Source: Phytoactinopolyspora endophytica
GTDB taxonomy: Bacteria > Actinomycetota > Actinomycetes > Jiangellales > Jiangellaceae
Direction: 5' to 3'
Length of the DNA: 12,816 nt
Assembly: GCF_004138495.1 (NCBI RefSeq)
Contig: NZ_ML142852.1
Span: 292,546-305,361, forward strand
The notes under the pieces are model-generated. The model was not told where the DNA came from and did not search any database. It saw only the letters and a program-made list of their open reading frames with translations. Position numbers and translations under genes: made by a program. This document shows positions 5,119-12,482 of the stretch, piece after piece. Position 1 is the first letter of the stretch, and the number at the start of each line of letters is the position of its first letter.

Positions 5119-6780
5119 GTGTCTCTCGACCTGATCCCGCAGCCGCGTTCTGTCTCCCCACAGCCAGGTACCTTCACCGTCGCCAGCGCCACGGTGATCG
5201 CCGCCACAGGTGACGCCACCGGGCCCGCATGGCTGCTGCACGATGCGCTCCGCGCCGGCAGTGGCATGGCGGTGCCCGTCGTACCCCATAGCGAATCCGC
5301 TGCGATCACACTCAGACTCACCGGCGACGGCCACCAGGATTTCCCGTCGACCACCGCGGAGCGGTATCGGCTCAACGTCACTGAGGACGCCGTGACGATC
5401 GAGGCACCGCACCCCGCCGGCTTGGTCCGAGCCGTGCAGACGATCCGGCAGCTGCTGCCGGCCGACACGTTGCGCGCTGCTCCCGTGCTCGGCCGGCCCA
5501 TCGAGCTGCCGTGCGTGTCGATCGACGACGAGCCGAGGTTCGGCTGGCGTGGTGTGATGCTGGACGTCGCCAGGCATTTCCAGCCGAAGGAGTTTCTGCT
5601 TCGGCTCATCGACCTCGCTGCGCTGCACCAGCTCAACGTCGTCCACTTGCATCTCACCGACGATCAGGGCTGGCGCCTCGAGGTGCCTGGATGGCCGCGG
5701 CTCACCGAGGTCGGGTCGTGGCGATCGGAGACGGTGCTTGGGCATGCCAATTCGGGCCTGGGATTTGACGGCACGCCACACGGCGGCTACTACACAGCCG
5801 CTGATCTGAAGGAAGTCGTCGCCTACGCCGCCGCCCGCTACATCACCGTCGTTCCGGAGATCGACCTGCCGGGGCACGTGCGGTCGGTGCTCGCCGCCTA
5901 TCCCGAGCTCGGCAACACAGGTTCCGCACATCCAGTCGCCACCACGTTCGGTATCTTCCCCGAGGTACTCGCCCCCAGCGACGAAGCTCTCCAGTTCGCC
6001 CGCGACGTCTTCGACGTGGTCACCGAGATCTTCGACTCACCGTATGTTCACATCGGCGGCGATGAGTGCCCGCGCACCGAGTGGCTCGCGAGCCCGCGGG
6101 CCAAGGCGCGAGCGGACGAGTTGGACCTGGGCAGCACCGACCGCCTGCAGTCGTGGTTCACCGCGTCCTTCGCGGACCATCTGCGAAGCAAGGGACGCCG
6201 GGTGATCGGCTGGGACGAGATTCTCGAGGACGGCGGCGCACCCGCGGATGCGGTGATCTCCGTCTGGCGGGAGTTCGCGACCGCCTCCAAGGCCCTCGCC
6301 GCAGGGCACGACGTCATCGTCGCACCCCAGAAGGCCGTGTACCTCGACTGGTACCCGTCCGATCAGCCGGATGAACCGCTGCATATCCACGGTCACCTAC
6401 CGCTGGAGACGATCAGCGAGTTCGACCCGGCGCCCGCCGACCCGGCCGACGACGAGACCGAGCACGTCCGTCCGCTCGGTGATGCCGCAGAGGGACTTGG
6501 AGCGTCGCGGGGCCGCGTGTTCGGCGTGCAAGCGCAGCTATGGACGGAATACCTGCCGACGCCCCGCCAGGTCGAGTACGCCGCGTTCCCCAGGCTCGCC
6601 GCCGTGGCGGACATGGCCTGGAGCGGAATGAACAGCAGGCGCGACCACCCGATCGCAGACCGGCTACCGGGACACTTGTCACGCCTGGGGGCGCTCGGGG
6701 TGAACTACCGCCCGCTGTCCGGCCCGCATCCCTGGCAACAGGGCGGGACAGGGCCGCGTGCCCGGTTCGATAGTCGTTAG
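5119..6780 (+). CDS. Beta-N-acetylhexosaminidase, GH20
   Basis: This enzyme removes terminal beta-linked GlcNAc or GalNAc by substrate-assisted catalysis. The 553 residues have the usual layout: an N-terminal GH20b-type domain (about 1-130, opening with LIPQPRSV) and a catalytic barrel (about 135-510). Visible landmarks are GWRG with Arg144, the HLHLTDDQGWR block from His176, EIDLPGH (247-253), the catalytic HIGGDE with Asp315 and Glu316, WDEIL from Trp365, Tyr408/Asp410/Trp411, and QLWTEY with Trp475. There is no signal peptide or membrane segment, so it should act in the cytoplasm, for instance on imported chito-oligosaccharides or recycled wall sugars. An acidic insertion of about 30 residues (roughly 425-455) precedes the last barrel segment. 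The GTG at 5119 is the only start that keeps the LIPQP opening. Its stop overlaps the rsmI stop, tail to tail. The family is certain; the exact substrate is not. Confidence 0.95.
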   Translation: MSLDLIPQPRSVSPQPGTFTVASATVIAATGDATGPAWLLHDALRAGSGMAVPVVPHSESAAITLRLTGDGHQDFPSTTAERYRLNVTEDAVTIEAPHPAGLVRAVQTIRQLLPADTLRAAPVLGRPIELPCVSIDDEPRFGWRGVMLDVARHFQPKEFLLRLIDLAALHQLNVVHLHLTDDQGWRLEVPGWPRLTEVGSWRSETVLGHANSGLGFDGTPHGGYYTAADLKEVVAYAAARYITVVPEIDLPGHVRSVLAAYPELGNTGSAHPVATTFGIFPEVLAPSDEALQFARDVFDVVTEIFDSPYVHIGGDECPRTEWLASPRAKARADELDLGSTDRLQSWFTASFADHLRSKGRRVIGWDEILEDGGAPADAVISVWREFATASKALAAGHDVIVAPQKAVYLDWYPSDQPDEPLHIHGHLPLETISEFDPAPADPADDETEHVRPLGDAAEGLGASRGRVFGVQAQLWTEYLPTPRQVEYAAFPRLAAVADMAWSGMNSRRDHPIADRLPGHLSRLGALGVNYRPLSGPHPWQQGGTGPRARFDSR

Positions 6781-7655
6781 GTCGTGTCCGTCCGAGCGTT
6801 GACCACGGCTGCGTAGAGCTCGCGTCTGGAGAACCGGAGCTCGCGCGCCACCTCCGCGATCGCGTCCTTGCGGCTGGTGCCGGCGGCCACTCGATCCTCG
6901 ACGATGGCAACCGCCTCGGTCATGGACACAGTCAGAGGTCCACCCGCACCACCCGCGTCGGAAATCCCGGAGACGACGATCGTGATCTCACCCAACGGTT
7001 GAAACTCCTGGGCCCAGCGTGCGAGCTCGGCGAGGCCGTCGCGGCGGACTTCCTCATGCTTCTTGGTGAGCTCACGGCAGACCGCGGCCCGGCGTTTCTC
7101 GCCGAAGGCTTCCGACATCAACGTCAGCGTCGACGCCAGGCGATGGCGTGACTCGAAAAAGACCATCGTGCGTTCTTCACCGGCCAGAGCGTCGAGCCAA
7201 CGGGCGCGTTCCCCGGCGCGGCGCGGCGGGAACCCCTCGAAGCTGAAGCGTGCGACCGGGAGGCCGCTCACGGCCAGCGCCGTCACTACCGCGGACGGGC
7301 CCGGCACGGACGTTACCCGCGTGCCCGCCTCGACTGCGGCCTCGACGAGCCGGTAACCGGGATCCGAGACCGACGGCATGCCGGCATCGGTGACCAGCAC
7401 CACACGGGCACCGTCATCGAGCGCCGCCACCAGCTCAGGCGTCCGCATCTCCTCGTTGCCCTCGAAGTAGGACACCACGCGGCCGCCGATGTCGATACCC
7501 AATGACGACGCGAGCCGCCGCATCCGCCGAGTGTCCTCGGCCGCGACGATGTCGGCGTCCGCCAGCTCTTCCCCAAGCCGGGGCGACGCATCCGCGGGCC
7601 GGCCGATGGGGGTGGCAGCCAGCACGAGCACGCCGGCTCTTTCCTGATCTCCCAC
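6777..7655 (-). CDS. rsmI: 16S rRNA 2'-O-ribose C1402 methyltransferase RsmI
   Basis: RsmI uses S-adenosylmethionine to methylate the 2'-OH of C1402 in 16S rRNA, tuning decoding fidelity. The 292-residue protein is of normal length. It shows the tetrapyrrole-methylase-type fold: ATPIGR at residues 14-19, AAEDTRR at 38-44, DAGMPSVSDPG at 90-100, VPGPSAVVTAL at 117-127, GLPVARFSFEGFPPR at 131-145 and CRELTKKHEE at 193-202. A short C-terminal helical domain follows (SRKDAIAEVARELRFSRRELY). The usual ATPIGNL reads ATPIGRP here, which I believe is common in actinobacteria. The GTG start at 7655 is supported by GGAGG on the minus strand (7668-7664), 8 bases upstream. The gene is divergent from the GT39 mannosyltransferase across 127 bases, the same pairing as Rv1003/Rv1002c. 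Its TAA shares the four bases TTAG with the TAG of the GH20 gene. Confidence 0.95.
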   Translation of the reverse strand: MGDQERAGVLVLAATPIGRPADASPRLGEELADADIVAAEDTRRMRRLASSLGIDIGGRVVSYFEGNEEMRTPELVAALDDGARVVLVTDAGMPSVSDPGYRLVEAAVEAGTRVTSVPGPSAVVTALAVSGLPVARFSFEGFPPRRAGERARWLDALAGEERTMVFFESRHRLASTLTLMSEAFGEKRRAAVCRELTKKHEEVRRDGLAELARWAQEFQPLGEITIVVSGISDAGGAGGPLTVSMTEAVAIVEDRVAAGTSRKDAIAEVARELRFSRRELYAAVVNARTDTT

Positions 7656-7770
7656 CCCTCTATCCTCCCTGATCGAGCATGCCGCGCGTGCCAGACCCCG
7701 AAAACCCGACCAACGGGCACCGCTACAAGCGTGCGGCGCCAGGCTGGCCGAGCACCACGGCGGGACCGTC

Positions 7771-7776
7771 TAAGAT
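7771..7776 (+). promoter_or_regulatory. Candidate -10 box for a leaderless mannosyltransferase transcript
   Basis: TAAGAT fits the TANNNT pattern and ends 6 bases before the GTG at 7783, which itself has no ribosome-binding site. The -35 region is weak (best is TGGCCG at 7745-7750, too far away). The spacing is typical of actinobacterial leaderless genes, so this is plausible but unconfirmed. Confidence 0.4.
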
Positions 7777-7782
7777 GAGCCG

Positions 7783-9372
7783 GTGGCCCGCACCACCGTC
7801 GAAGCACCGGAGATGGAGCGGGCGAAGTCTCCCCTACGCGCGGTACGCTCCCGGCTGAGCCGGCCGATGCCGGATGACGGCGTATGGGGCTGGCTCGGCC
7901 CTCTGCTGGTGGGAGCCGTTGCTGCCGTGCTCAGGCTGGTAGAGCTCGGGCGACCGAACCGGATCATCTTCGACGAGACGTACTACGCCAAGGACGCGTT
8001 CTCCCAGACCGAGTTCGGCTACGCACGAAAGTTCGTCGACGACGCCGACGAGATGATCATCGACGGCAACCTCGATGTCTTCACCGACGAGCCGTCGTTC
8101 GTCGTCCATCCCCCTGCCGGGAAGTTCCTCATAGGCCAGGGAATCCGGCTGCTCGGCATGGAGCCCACCGGGTGGCGTCTCGCCACCGCCCTCGCCGGCG
8201 TGGTGACGGTGATCCTCCTCGCCCGAGCCGGACGACGGCTCCTCCGCTCCACGCTGCTCGGCTGCACGGCAGCCCTGTTCCTGGCGGTCGACGGCATGGC
8301 GATCGCCACCAGCCGGACCGCGATCCTGGACGGCCTGCTGGCGATGTTCATCGTGGCCGCCTTCGCATGCCTTCTGGTCGACCGGGACCGAAGTCGCACC
8401 GCCCTGGCCGAATGGGCCCGCCGTCGAACAGCGGGCGGGCTCCCTTTCGGGGACGGCCCGCTCATCGGCTGGCGTCCCTGGCGCCTCGCCGCCGGCATCT
8501 CGCTGGGTCTGGCCTGTGCCACCAAATGGAGCGGTGTGTACGTGCTCGCCGCCTTCGGGCTGATGACCGTGCTGTGGGAGATCAGCGCCCGCCGTGCCGT
8601 GGGTGTGCGCAGCCCTGCCGTCAACACGCTGTTGCGGGACGGCCCGGTGGCCTTCGTCACCATCGTCGGCTCCGCGCTTGTCACCTACGTCCTCACCTGG
8701 TGGGGGTGGATCTTCTCCGACAACGGCTGGGGGCGCAACTGGGCGGCCGACCGCCCGGCCTCCGGCATCGGCGGGCTGGTTCCGGACTGGCTACGCAGCC
8801 TGTGGTATTACCACAGTGAGATCTGGAATTTCCACAACGGCCTCACCGAGGAGCACACCTACGAGTCCAAGGCATGGACCTGGTTGTTCCTCGGTCGCCC
8901 CGTCTCCTTCGACTACCAGGGCCTGGAGCAGGGCGAGCAGGGCTGCGAGACGGCGCGATGCAGCCAGGAGGTGCTCGCCCTCGGGAACCCGATCCTGTGG
9001 TGGGGTTCGTGTGCGGCCCTGGTGGTCTGCCTGCTGTATTGGTTCCTCCGCAGGGACTGGCGCGCGGGGGCCATCCTCGCCGGCGTAGCGGCCACCTGGG
9101 TCCCATGGCTGTTCTATCCGGACCGCACGACGTTCGCCTTCTACGCCGTCGCGATCGTGCCGTTCCTGGCCCTGGCCTCGGCCTACGCCCTCGGCCTCAT
9201 CATCGGCAAGCCGAGCGACTCGGCGCAGCGCAAAGCCATCGGCATCGCGCTGGCCGGTGGGTTCGTCCTGATCGTCATCGTGGTCGCCGCCTGGTTCTAC
9301 CCGCTCCATGTCGACGAGGTGATCCCGTACGACGACTGGCGAAAGCGAATGTGGTTCGACAACTGGATCTAA
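7783..9372 (+). CDS. pmt: Polyprenyl-phosphate-mannose protein O-mannosyltransferase, GT39
   Basis: This membrane enzyme moves mannose from polyprenyl-phosphate-mannose to Ser/Thr of proteins as they leave the cell through the Sec pathway. The 529 residues match the length of actinobacterial relatives such as Rv1002c. After a cytoplasmic N-terminus of about 35 residues come the first membrane segment, the extracytoplasmic FDETYYAKDA with the catalytic Asp64-Glu65 pair, and the VVHPPAGKFLIG motif (His109). A run of hydrophobic helices follows (about 10-11 in all), with a large outer loop near residues 310-390 holding YYHSEIWNFHNGL and a possible Cys pair, and a C-terminal tail ending WFDNWI. 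The GTG at 7783 is the furthest start in frame; GAG-ATG at 7813 is an alternative that would also keep every helix. The gene ends 10 bases from the stop of the convergent GDT1-like gene, leaving no room for a terminator between them. Family assignment is firm. Confidence 0.95.
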   Translation: MARTTVEAPEMERAKSPLRAVRSRLSRPMPDDGVWGWLGPLLVGAVAAVLRLVELGRPNRIIFDETYYAKDAFSQTEFGYARKFVDDADEMIIDGNLDVFTDEPSFVVHPPAGKFLIGQGIRLLGMEPTGWRLATALAGVVTVILLARAGRRLLRSTLLGCTAALFLAVDGMAIATSRTAILDGLLAMFIVAAFACLLVDRDRSRTALAEWARRRTAGGLPFGDGPLIGWRPWRLAAGISLGLACATKWSGVYVLAAFGLMTVLWEISARRAVGVRSPAVNTLLRDGPVAFVTIVGSALVTYVLTWWGWIFSDNGWGRNWAADRPASGIGGLVPDWLRSLWYYHSEIWNFHNGLTEEHTYESKAWTWLFLGRPVSFDYQGLEQGEQGCETARCSQEVLALGNPILWWGSCAALVVCLLYWFLRRDWRAGAILAGVAATWVPWLFYPDRTTFAFYAVAIVPFLALASAYALGLIIGKPSDSAQRKAIGIALAGGFVLIVIVVAAWFYPLHVDEVIPYDDWRKRMWFDNWI

Positions 9373-9382
9373 CACTGCCGCG

Positions 9383-9970
9383 TCAGGTGAGGTGGGTGAT
9401 GCCTTCGACGAGGAGGACGGCGCCGAAGAGGGCGAACAGGATGGCCGCGCCGATCGCGACGGTCCGTTCCGGCAAGCGCTGGCTCAGCAGCCGGCCCACG
9501 ACGATCGCCAGCGCGTCGGCCGCGACCATACCGATCGTGGAGCCGATCCACACCCCCACCCAGTCATGCTGCGTGGCCAGGGTCACGGTGGCCAGCATCG
9601 TTTTGTCACCCAGCTCGGCCAGGAAGAACGCGATGCCCACCGCCATGATCGCCGACCCGGTGGCGCGGCTTGCCTTCTGACTTTCATCGTCGCTCAGCGA
9701 GTCCCCGCGCAACGTCCATGCCGCGAAGCCGAAGAACGCCACACCGGCGACGATATTGATCCAACCCGTCGGCATCGCCTCGCCGAGCCCGAAACCGATG
9801 GCCACCGAACCCAGGTGGACGACCGTCGTCGCCACCGTGATCCCGACGATGACATGCCAGGCTTTGTATCGGGTGGCGAACGTCATCGCCATCAGCTGTG
9901 ACTTGTCACCGAGCTCGGCGACAAAGATTACGCCGAAGCTGACAAGAAAACCGGCCCACACCTCGGCCAC
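9383..9970 (-). CDS. TMEM165/GDT1 (UPF0016) family manganese/cation transporter
   Basis: A 195-residue inner-membrane protein with six predicted helices in two related halves. Each half carries the family's hallmark E-hydrophobic-G-D-K-[ST] motif: ELGDKS near residues 19-24 and ELGDKT near 118-123, the acidic residues that bind the cation. A short acidic loop (DSLSDDES) joins the halves. Family members export Mn2+ (some also handle Ca2+) in exchange for protons; bacterial versions protect against excess manganese. The GTG start at 9970 has GAAGGGA 7 bases upstream. The gene's 5' leader contains a yybP-ykoY manganese riboswitch, which strongly supports Mn2+ as the substrate. A terminator and a -10-like box upstream of the riboswitch suggest that it is a single-gene unit, separate from the ABC genes. 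It converges on the mannosyltransferase gene. Confidence 0.93.
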   Translation of the reverse strand: MAEVWAGFLVSFGVIFVAELGDKSQLMAMTFATRYKAWHVIVGITVATTVVHLGSVAIGFGLGEAMPTGWINIVAGVAFFGFAAWTLRGDSLSDDESQKASRATGSAIMAVGIAFFLAELGDKTMLATVTLATQHDWVGVWIGSTIGMVAADALAIVVGRLLSQRLPERTVAIGAAILFALFGAVLLVEGITHLT

Positions 9971-9977
9971 GTGGAGT

Positions 9978-10052
9978 TCCCTTCGATCCCGCGCCGGGAC
10001 GAAGGTACGCGAGACTTCGACCCGGCACTACTGCCTTGGTCGAAGGTCTCGC
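9978..10052 (-). promoter_or_regulatory. Riboswitch expression platform: anti-P1 stem and SD-masking stem
   Basis: Two stems compete with the aptamer and with each other, all minus strand. First, GCGAGACCTTCGACC (10052-10038) pairs with GGTCGAAGTCTCGC (10022-10009), 7 + 7 bp with one bulged C; it swallows the 3' strand of P1 and part of L3. Second, CCTTCG-TCCCG (10005-9995) pairs with CGGGA-t-CGAAGG (9991-9980), which covers the ribosome-binding GAAGGGA (9984-9978). A third option, CGAAG (10019-10015) with CTTCG (10004-10000), becomes available when P1 forms and would break the masking stem. This reads as a translational ON switch for Mn2+. The pairings are seen; the switching order is inferred. 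Confidence 0.7.
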
Positions 10053-10134
10053 CCGCCTCGTGAGAGGCCGCACGGCCGGACGCCTACACCTGCGTCAGTG
10101 TGTCGACCGCGACATTGGGGGCTACTCCCCTTCG
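10041..10134 (-). ncRNA. yybP-ykoY manganese riboswitch aptamer
   Basis: Read on the minus strand, this stretch shows the landmarks of the yybP-ykoY class in order: GGGGAGTAGC (10130-10121, the L1 region), GTCGACACACTG (10107 onward), GC-rich paired arms around GGCCGTGCGGCC, and the closing GCGAGACC (10052-10045, the L3 region). The basal stem P1 forms from CGAAGG (10134-10129) and CCTTCG (10046-10041). In known members the L1 and L3 loops dock and bind Mn2+ between them, which stabilises P1. The class commonly stands before UPF0016/GDT1, MntP and P-type ATPase genes, exactly as here. Recognition is by conserved sequence and context; no covariance search was run. Confidence 0.92.
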
Positions 10135-10142
10135 CGTGCCTG

Positions 10143-10148
10143 ACTCTA
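10143..10148 (-). promoter_or_regulatory. Possible -10 box upstream of the manganese riboswitch
   Basis: TAGAGT on the minus strand (10148-10143) fits TANNNT and would start a transcript just before the aptamer. No good -35 box stands at the right distance; TTGTGC at 10168-10163 is only 14 bases away. It is placed mainly by the need for a promoter between the terminator at 10174-10197 and the aptamer. Confidence 0.3.
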
Positions 10149-10173
10149 CCTGGTTCGCGGGGGCACAACCATC

Positions 10174-10197
10174 GGAAAGTGACGTGCCCATCGTCAC
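10174..10197 (-). terminator. Intrinsic terminator of the ABC transporter genes
   Basis: On the minus strand GTGACG (10197-10192) pairs perfectly with CGTCAC (10184-10179) around a 7-base loop and is followed by TTTCC. It starts about 40 bases after the permease stop and would separate the ABC operon from the riboswitch-controlled gene. Confidence 0.55.
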
Positions 10198-10237
10198 ACC
10201 ACGCCTCGCCCAAATGGCGCCCGCCACCGGATGAGTG

Positions 10238-11377
10238 CTAGTCGGCGCGGGTCCAGGCGCGGCCGAGCTTCACCCGGGACCCGGTCTGCAACAGCGAACC
10301 GGAGTAGAGCCGCGTGGCTATCGCCACGCTCGCCAAGAGGGTGAGCACGAGGATCGCCATCGCCACGAACGGCTCCCACATCTGTGCCTCGCCGTCCAAC
10401 GTGCGCACCGGCATCGCCACCGGAGCGCTGAAGGGCACGTACGAAAGGATCTTCATCACGAGCTCGTTGTCGTAGAACATGATGACCCCGAAATACGGCA
10501 CCATGACGAGGGCCATCACCAGGCTCGTGCTCGAGCCGAGATCCTCTTGCCTGCTCACGAGGGCGCCGGCCACCGCCCACATCGATGCCAGCAGCACGAA
10601 CCCGAGGACGAAGAAGGGAACGAACCAGCCCAGCGCGTCGCTGACCCAGGACAGGACTTCGTCCTGGCCACCGGCTCTCAGAGCGATGGGCGTGAGCATG
10701 GCGAGGACCGCGACCTGCGCGAACACGAGGAGCGAATAGCCGATGATCTTCCCGGCCAGCAGAGCTCGTACCGGCACGGTCGCCACGAGGATCTCCACGA
10801 TCCGGGTCTGCTTCTCCGTGACGACGCTCTGCGCGATCGCCATCCCGAACCCGACCGAGAACATGAAGAAGACCATGGCGAGGCCGAACGCGGAGAGGAA
10901 GCGGACGCCTTCATCGACCTCCGAAGGTTCCAGTACGTCGACAGGTGGCGCGACGCTCAAGGCCGAGACCACATCGTCCGGATTGTCGTCGAGCCCGACG
11001 ACCCGGACTCCTAACGGAGAGGTCCCTGAGGAGTCGGGCACGACCGCCGCATCAACCTCTCCCGAGCGGACCAGTTCCTCCGCTTCTTCTGGGTCGCTGA
11101 CCTGCTGAACGTCGAAGTCAGTCACTGCGACGATCTGCTCAGCCTCCGGCCCGACCGCCGCCACACTCGGCGTTCCGCCGCCGAACACGTTCGGGAGGAG
11201 CCCTGCGGCGAAGATGGCGACCACGAACAGTCCGAAGTTGAGCCAGAAGCCCTTCGTGCGCACGTGCGCGTTGGTCTCCCGCTCCGCGACCAGGCGGGTC
11301 GCCGACCAGAACGACGTACCGGTGTGTTCCGTACCGGTGCGTTCCGTACCGGCCTGCCGTGCGGTGTCCATGGTCAT
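10238..11377 (-). CDS. ABC-2 type exporter permease (NatB/YhaP-like)
   Basis: The membrane subunit of an ABC exporter, 379 residues. I chose the ATG at 11377: AAGGAGGT stands 6 bases upstream, and the start overlaps the ATPase stop as TGATG, the classic sign of translational coupling. The GTG three bases earlier would be too close to that site. After a soluble Thr/Gly-rich start comes one helix (about residues 44-64), then an outer domain of about 100 residues (65-163), then five helices. The conserved ABC-2 coupling segment EKQTRIVEILVATVPVRALL lies after the second helix. This layout matches NatB and YhaP, which export Na+ or unknown small molecules; the substrate here cannot be told. The N-terminus contains a short 15-base tandem repeat (11315-11352). 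Family is firm, substrate open. Confidence 0.92.
   Translation of the reverse strand: MTMDTARQAGTERTGTEHTGTSFWSATRLVAERETNAHVRTKGFWLNFGLFVVAIFAAGLLPNVFGGGTPSVAAVGPEAEQIVAVTDFDVQQVSDPEEAEELVRSGEVDAAVVPDSSGTSPLGVRVVGLDDNPDDVVSALSVAPPVDVLEPSEVDEGVRFLSAFGLAMVFFMFSVGFGMAIAQSVVTEKQTRIVEILVATVPVRALLAGKIIGYSLLVFAQVAVLAMLTPIALRAGGQDEVLSWVSDALGWFVPFFVLGFVLLASMWAVAGALVSRQEDLGSSTSLVMALVMVPYFGVIMFYDNELVMKILSYVPFSAPVAMPVRTLDGEAQMWEPFVAMAILVLTLLASVAIATRLYSGSLLQTGSRVKLGRAWTRAD
11315..11352 (-). repeat. 15-base in-frame tandem repeat in the permease N-terminus
   Basis: The unit CGTACCGGTGTGTTC (plus strand, 11315-11329) recurs with one change at 11330-11344 and half again at 11345-11352. It encodes the TERTG-TEHTG stretch at about residues 11-20, ahead of the first membrane helix. 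The period is a multiple of three, so copy-number change would lengthen the cytoplasmic tail without a frameshift. Confidence 0.85.
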
Positions 11378-12309
11378 CACACGACCTCCTTGAAGATCTC
11401 GGACAGGGAGGGGACGACCGGCCCGAAACCACGCACCGGTCCTCGTTGTAGCGCCGCCTGCAGGACGGCCTGGTCACGCTCGCCCTGTCCGGATCGCACA
11501 ACGGTTCCAGCCAGTGCCGCGCCATCGTCCGCCTCGTCGTCCAGGTCGAAGACGGCGCGCGGACCGTCCAGCTCGACGAGCCGAACGCCCGGCAGATCAC
11601 GGATCCAGCCGGCGTCCTCGTCCACCACCAGCTGGAACCGGGATGGTCCGAACTGAGCCCGCAAGGCGTCCCGGGAGCCACTCGCCGCGACAGCGCCGGC
11701 GGCGATGATCACCAGGTCGTCACAGAGCCGCTCCACGACCTCGAGCTGGTGGCTGGAGAAGAGGACGGGCACACCTCGCGCCGCCCGGTCCCGGAGCACC
11801 CCCAGTACGATCTCGATCGCGAGCGGGTCCAGCCCGGAGAACGGTTCGTCGAGGATGAGCAGATCCGGATCGTGCACCAGGGCGGCCGCGATCTGGACCC
11901 GCTGCTGATTACCTAGCGACAGCTGCTCGACCGGGTCTTCGGCACGTTCGACCACTTCGAGCTGTTCGAGCAGTTCTGTCGCGTTCCGCTGCGCGACCGT
12001 CCGGTCCAGGCCATGCAGGCGGCCCATATACACGACCTGCTCAGCTACCTTCATCTTCGGGTAGAGGCCCCGCTCCTCCGGCATGTAACCGAAGCGCTGC
12101 CGGACCTTCTGGGTGACCTCGTCACCGCGCCACGTCACAGCCCCGTCGTCCGCCCCGAGCACGCCGAGGATGATCCGCATCGTCGTCGTCTTGCCGGAAC
12201 CGTTGGCTCCGACGAACCCGGTCATCCGGCCGGGTGCGACATCGAACGACACGTCGTCGACGGCCCGGAGATCACCGAAGCTCCGGCTCACCGAGCTCAC
12301 TTGCAACAT
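11377..12309 (-). CDS. ABC exporter ATP-binding protein (NatA/YhaQ-like)
   Basis: The cytoplasmic ATPase that drives the neighbouring permease. The 310 residues show every ABC element in order: Walker A GANGSGKT (34-41), the GYMPEERGLYP segment (74-84) typical of the NatA/YhaQ branch in place of a plain Q-loop, the signature LSLGNQQ (130-136), Walker B LLILDEP (150-156), the D-loop SGLD (158-161) and the switch His187. A C-terminal domain of about 90 residues resembles the DUF4162 tail of this branch and ends in SLSEIFKEVV. The ATG at 12309 has GGAGG 6 bases upstream. Its TGA overlaps the permease ATG by one base, so the two are made together. Upstream on the same strand, 173 bases away, is a response regulator gene that could control it. 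Substrate unknown (sodium, drugs or peptides are all possible for this branch). Confidence 0.94.
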   Translation of the reverse strand: MLQVSSVSRSFGDLRAVDDVSFDVAPGRMTGFVGANGSGKTTTMRIILGVLGADDGAVTWRGDEVTQKVRQRFGYMPEERGLYPKMKVAEQVVYMGRLHGLDRTVAQRNATELLEQLEVVERAEDPVEQLSLGNQQRVQIAAALVHDPDLLILDEPFSGLDPLAIEIVLGVLRDRAARGVPVLFSSHQLEVVERLCDDLVIIAAGAVAASGSRDALRAQFGPSRFQLVVDEDAGWIRDLPGVRLVELDGPRAVFDLDDEADDGAALAGTVVRSGQGERDQAVLQAALQRGPVRGFGPVVPSLSEIFKEVV

Positions 12310-12482
12310 GCCTGGCCTCCACTGTGTTCACGCCGCTCATCGCACTGTCGTCAGCACCGGTCCACGAATCCGTACACCAAACTAGGTCCCGCGCCTGTTC
12401 CCGGACGTCCATCGCGCGTACCGTTTCCCTGTCATCCTGTGGTCCACACGTAACGGGCAAGGCGTTGAGCCCCAGTCCTACC

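Noticed and set aside
12438..12448. TGTGGTCCACA palindrome between the response regulator and the ABC genes as an operator
   Set aside because: A single 11-base palindrome with no promoter beside it is too weak to call.
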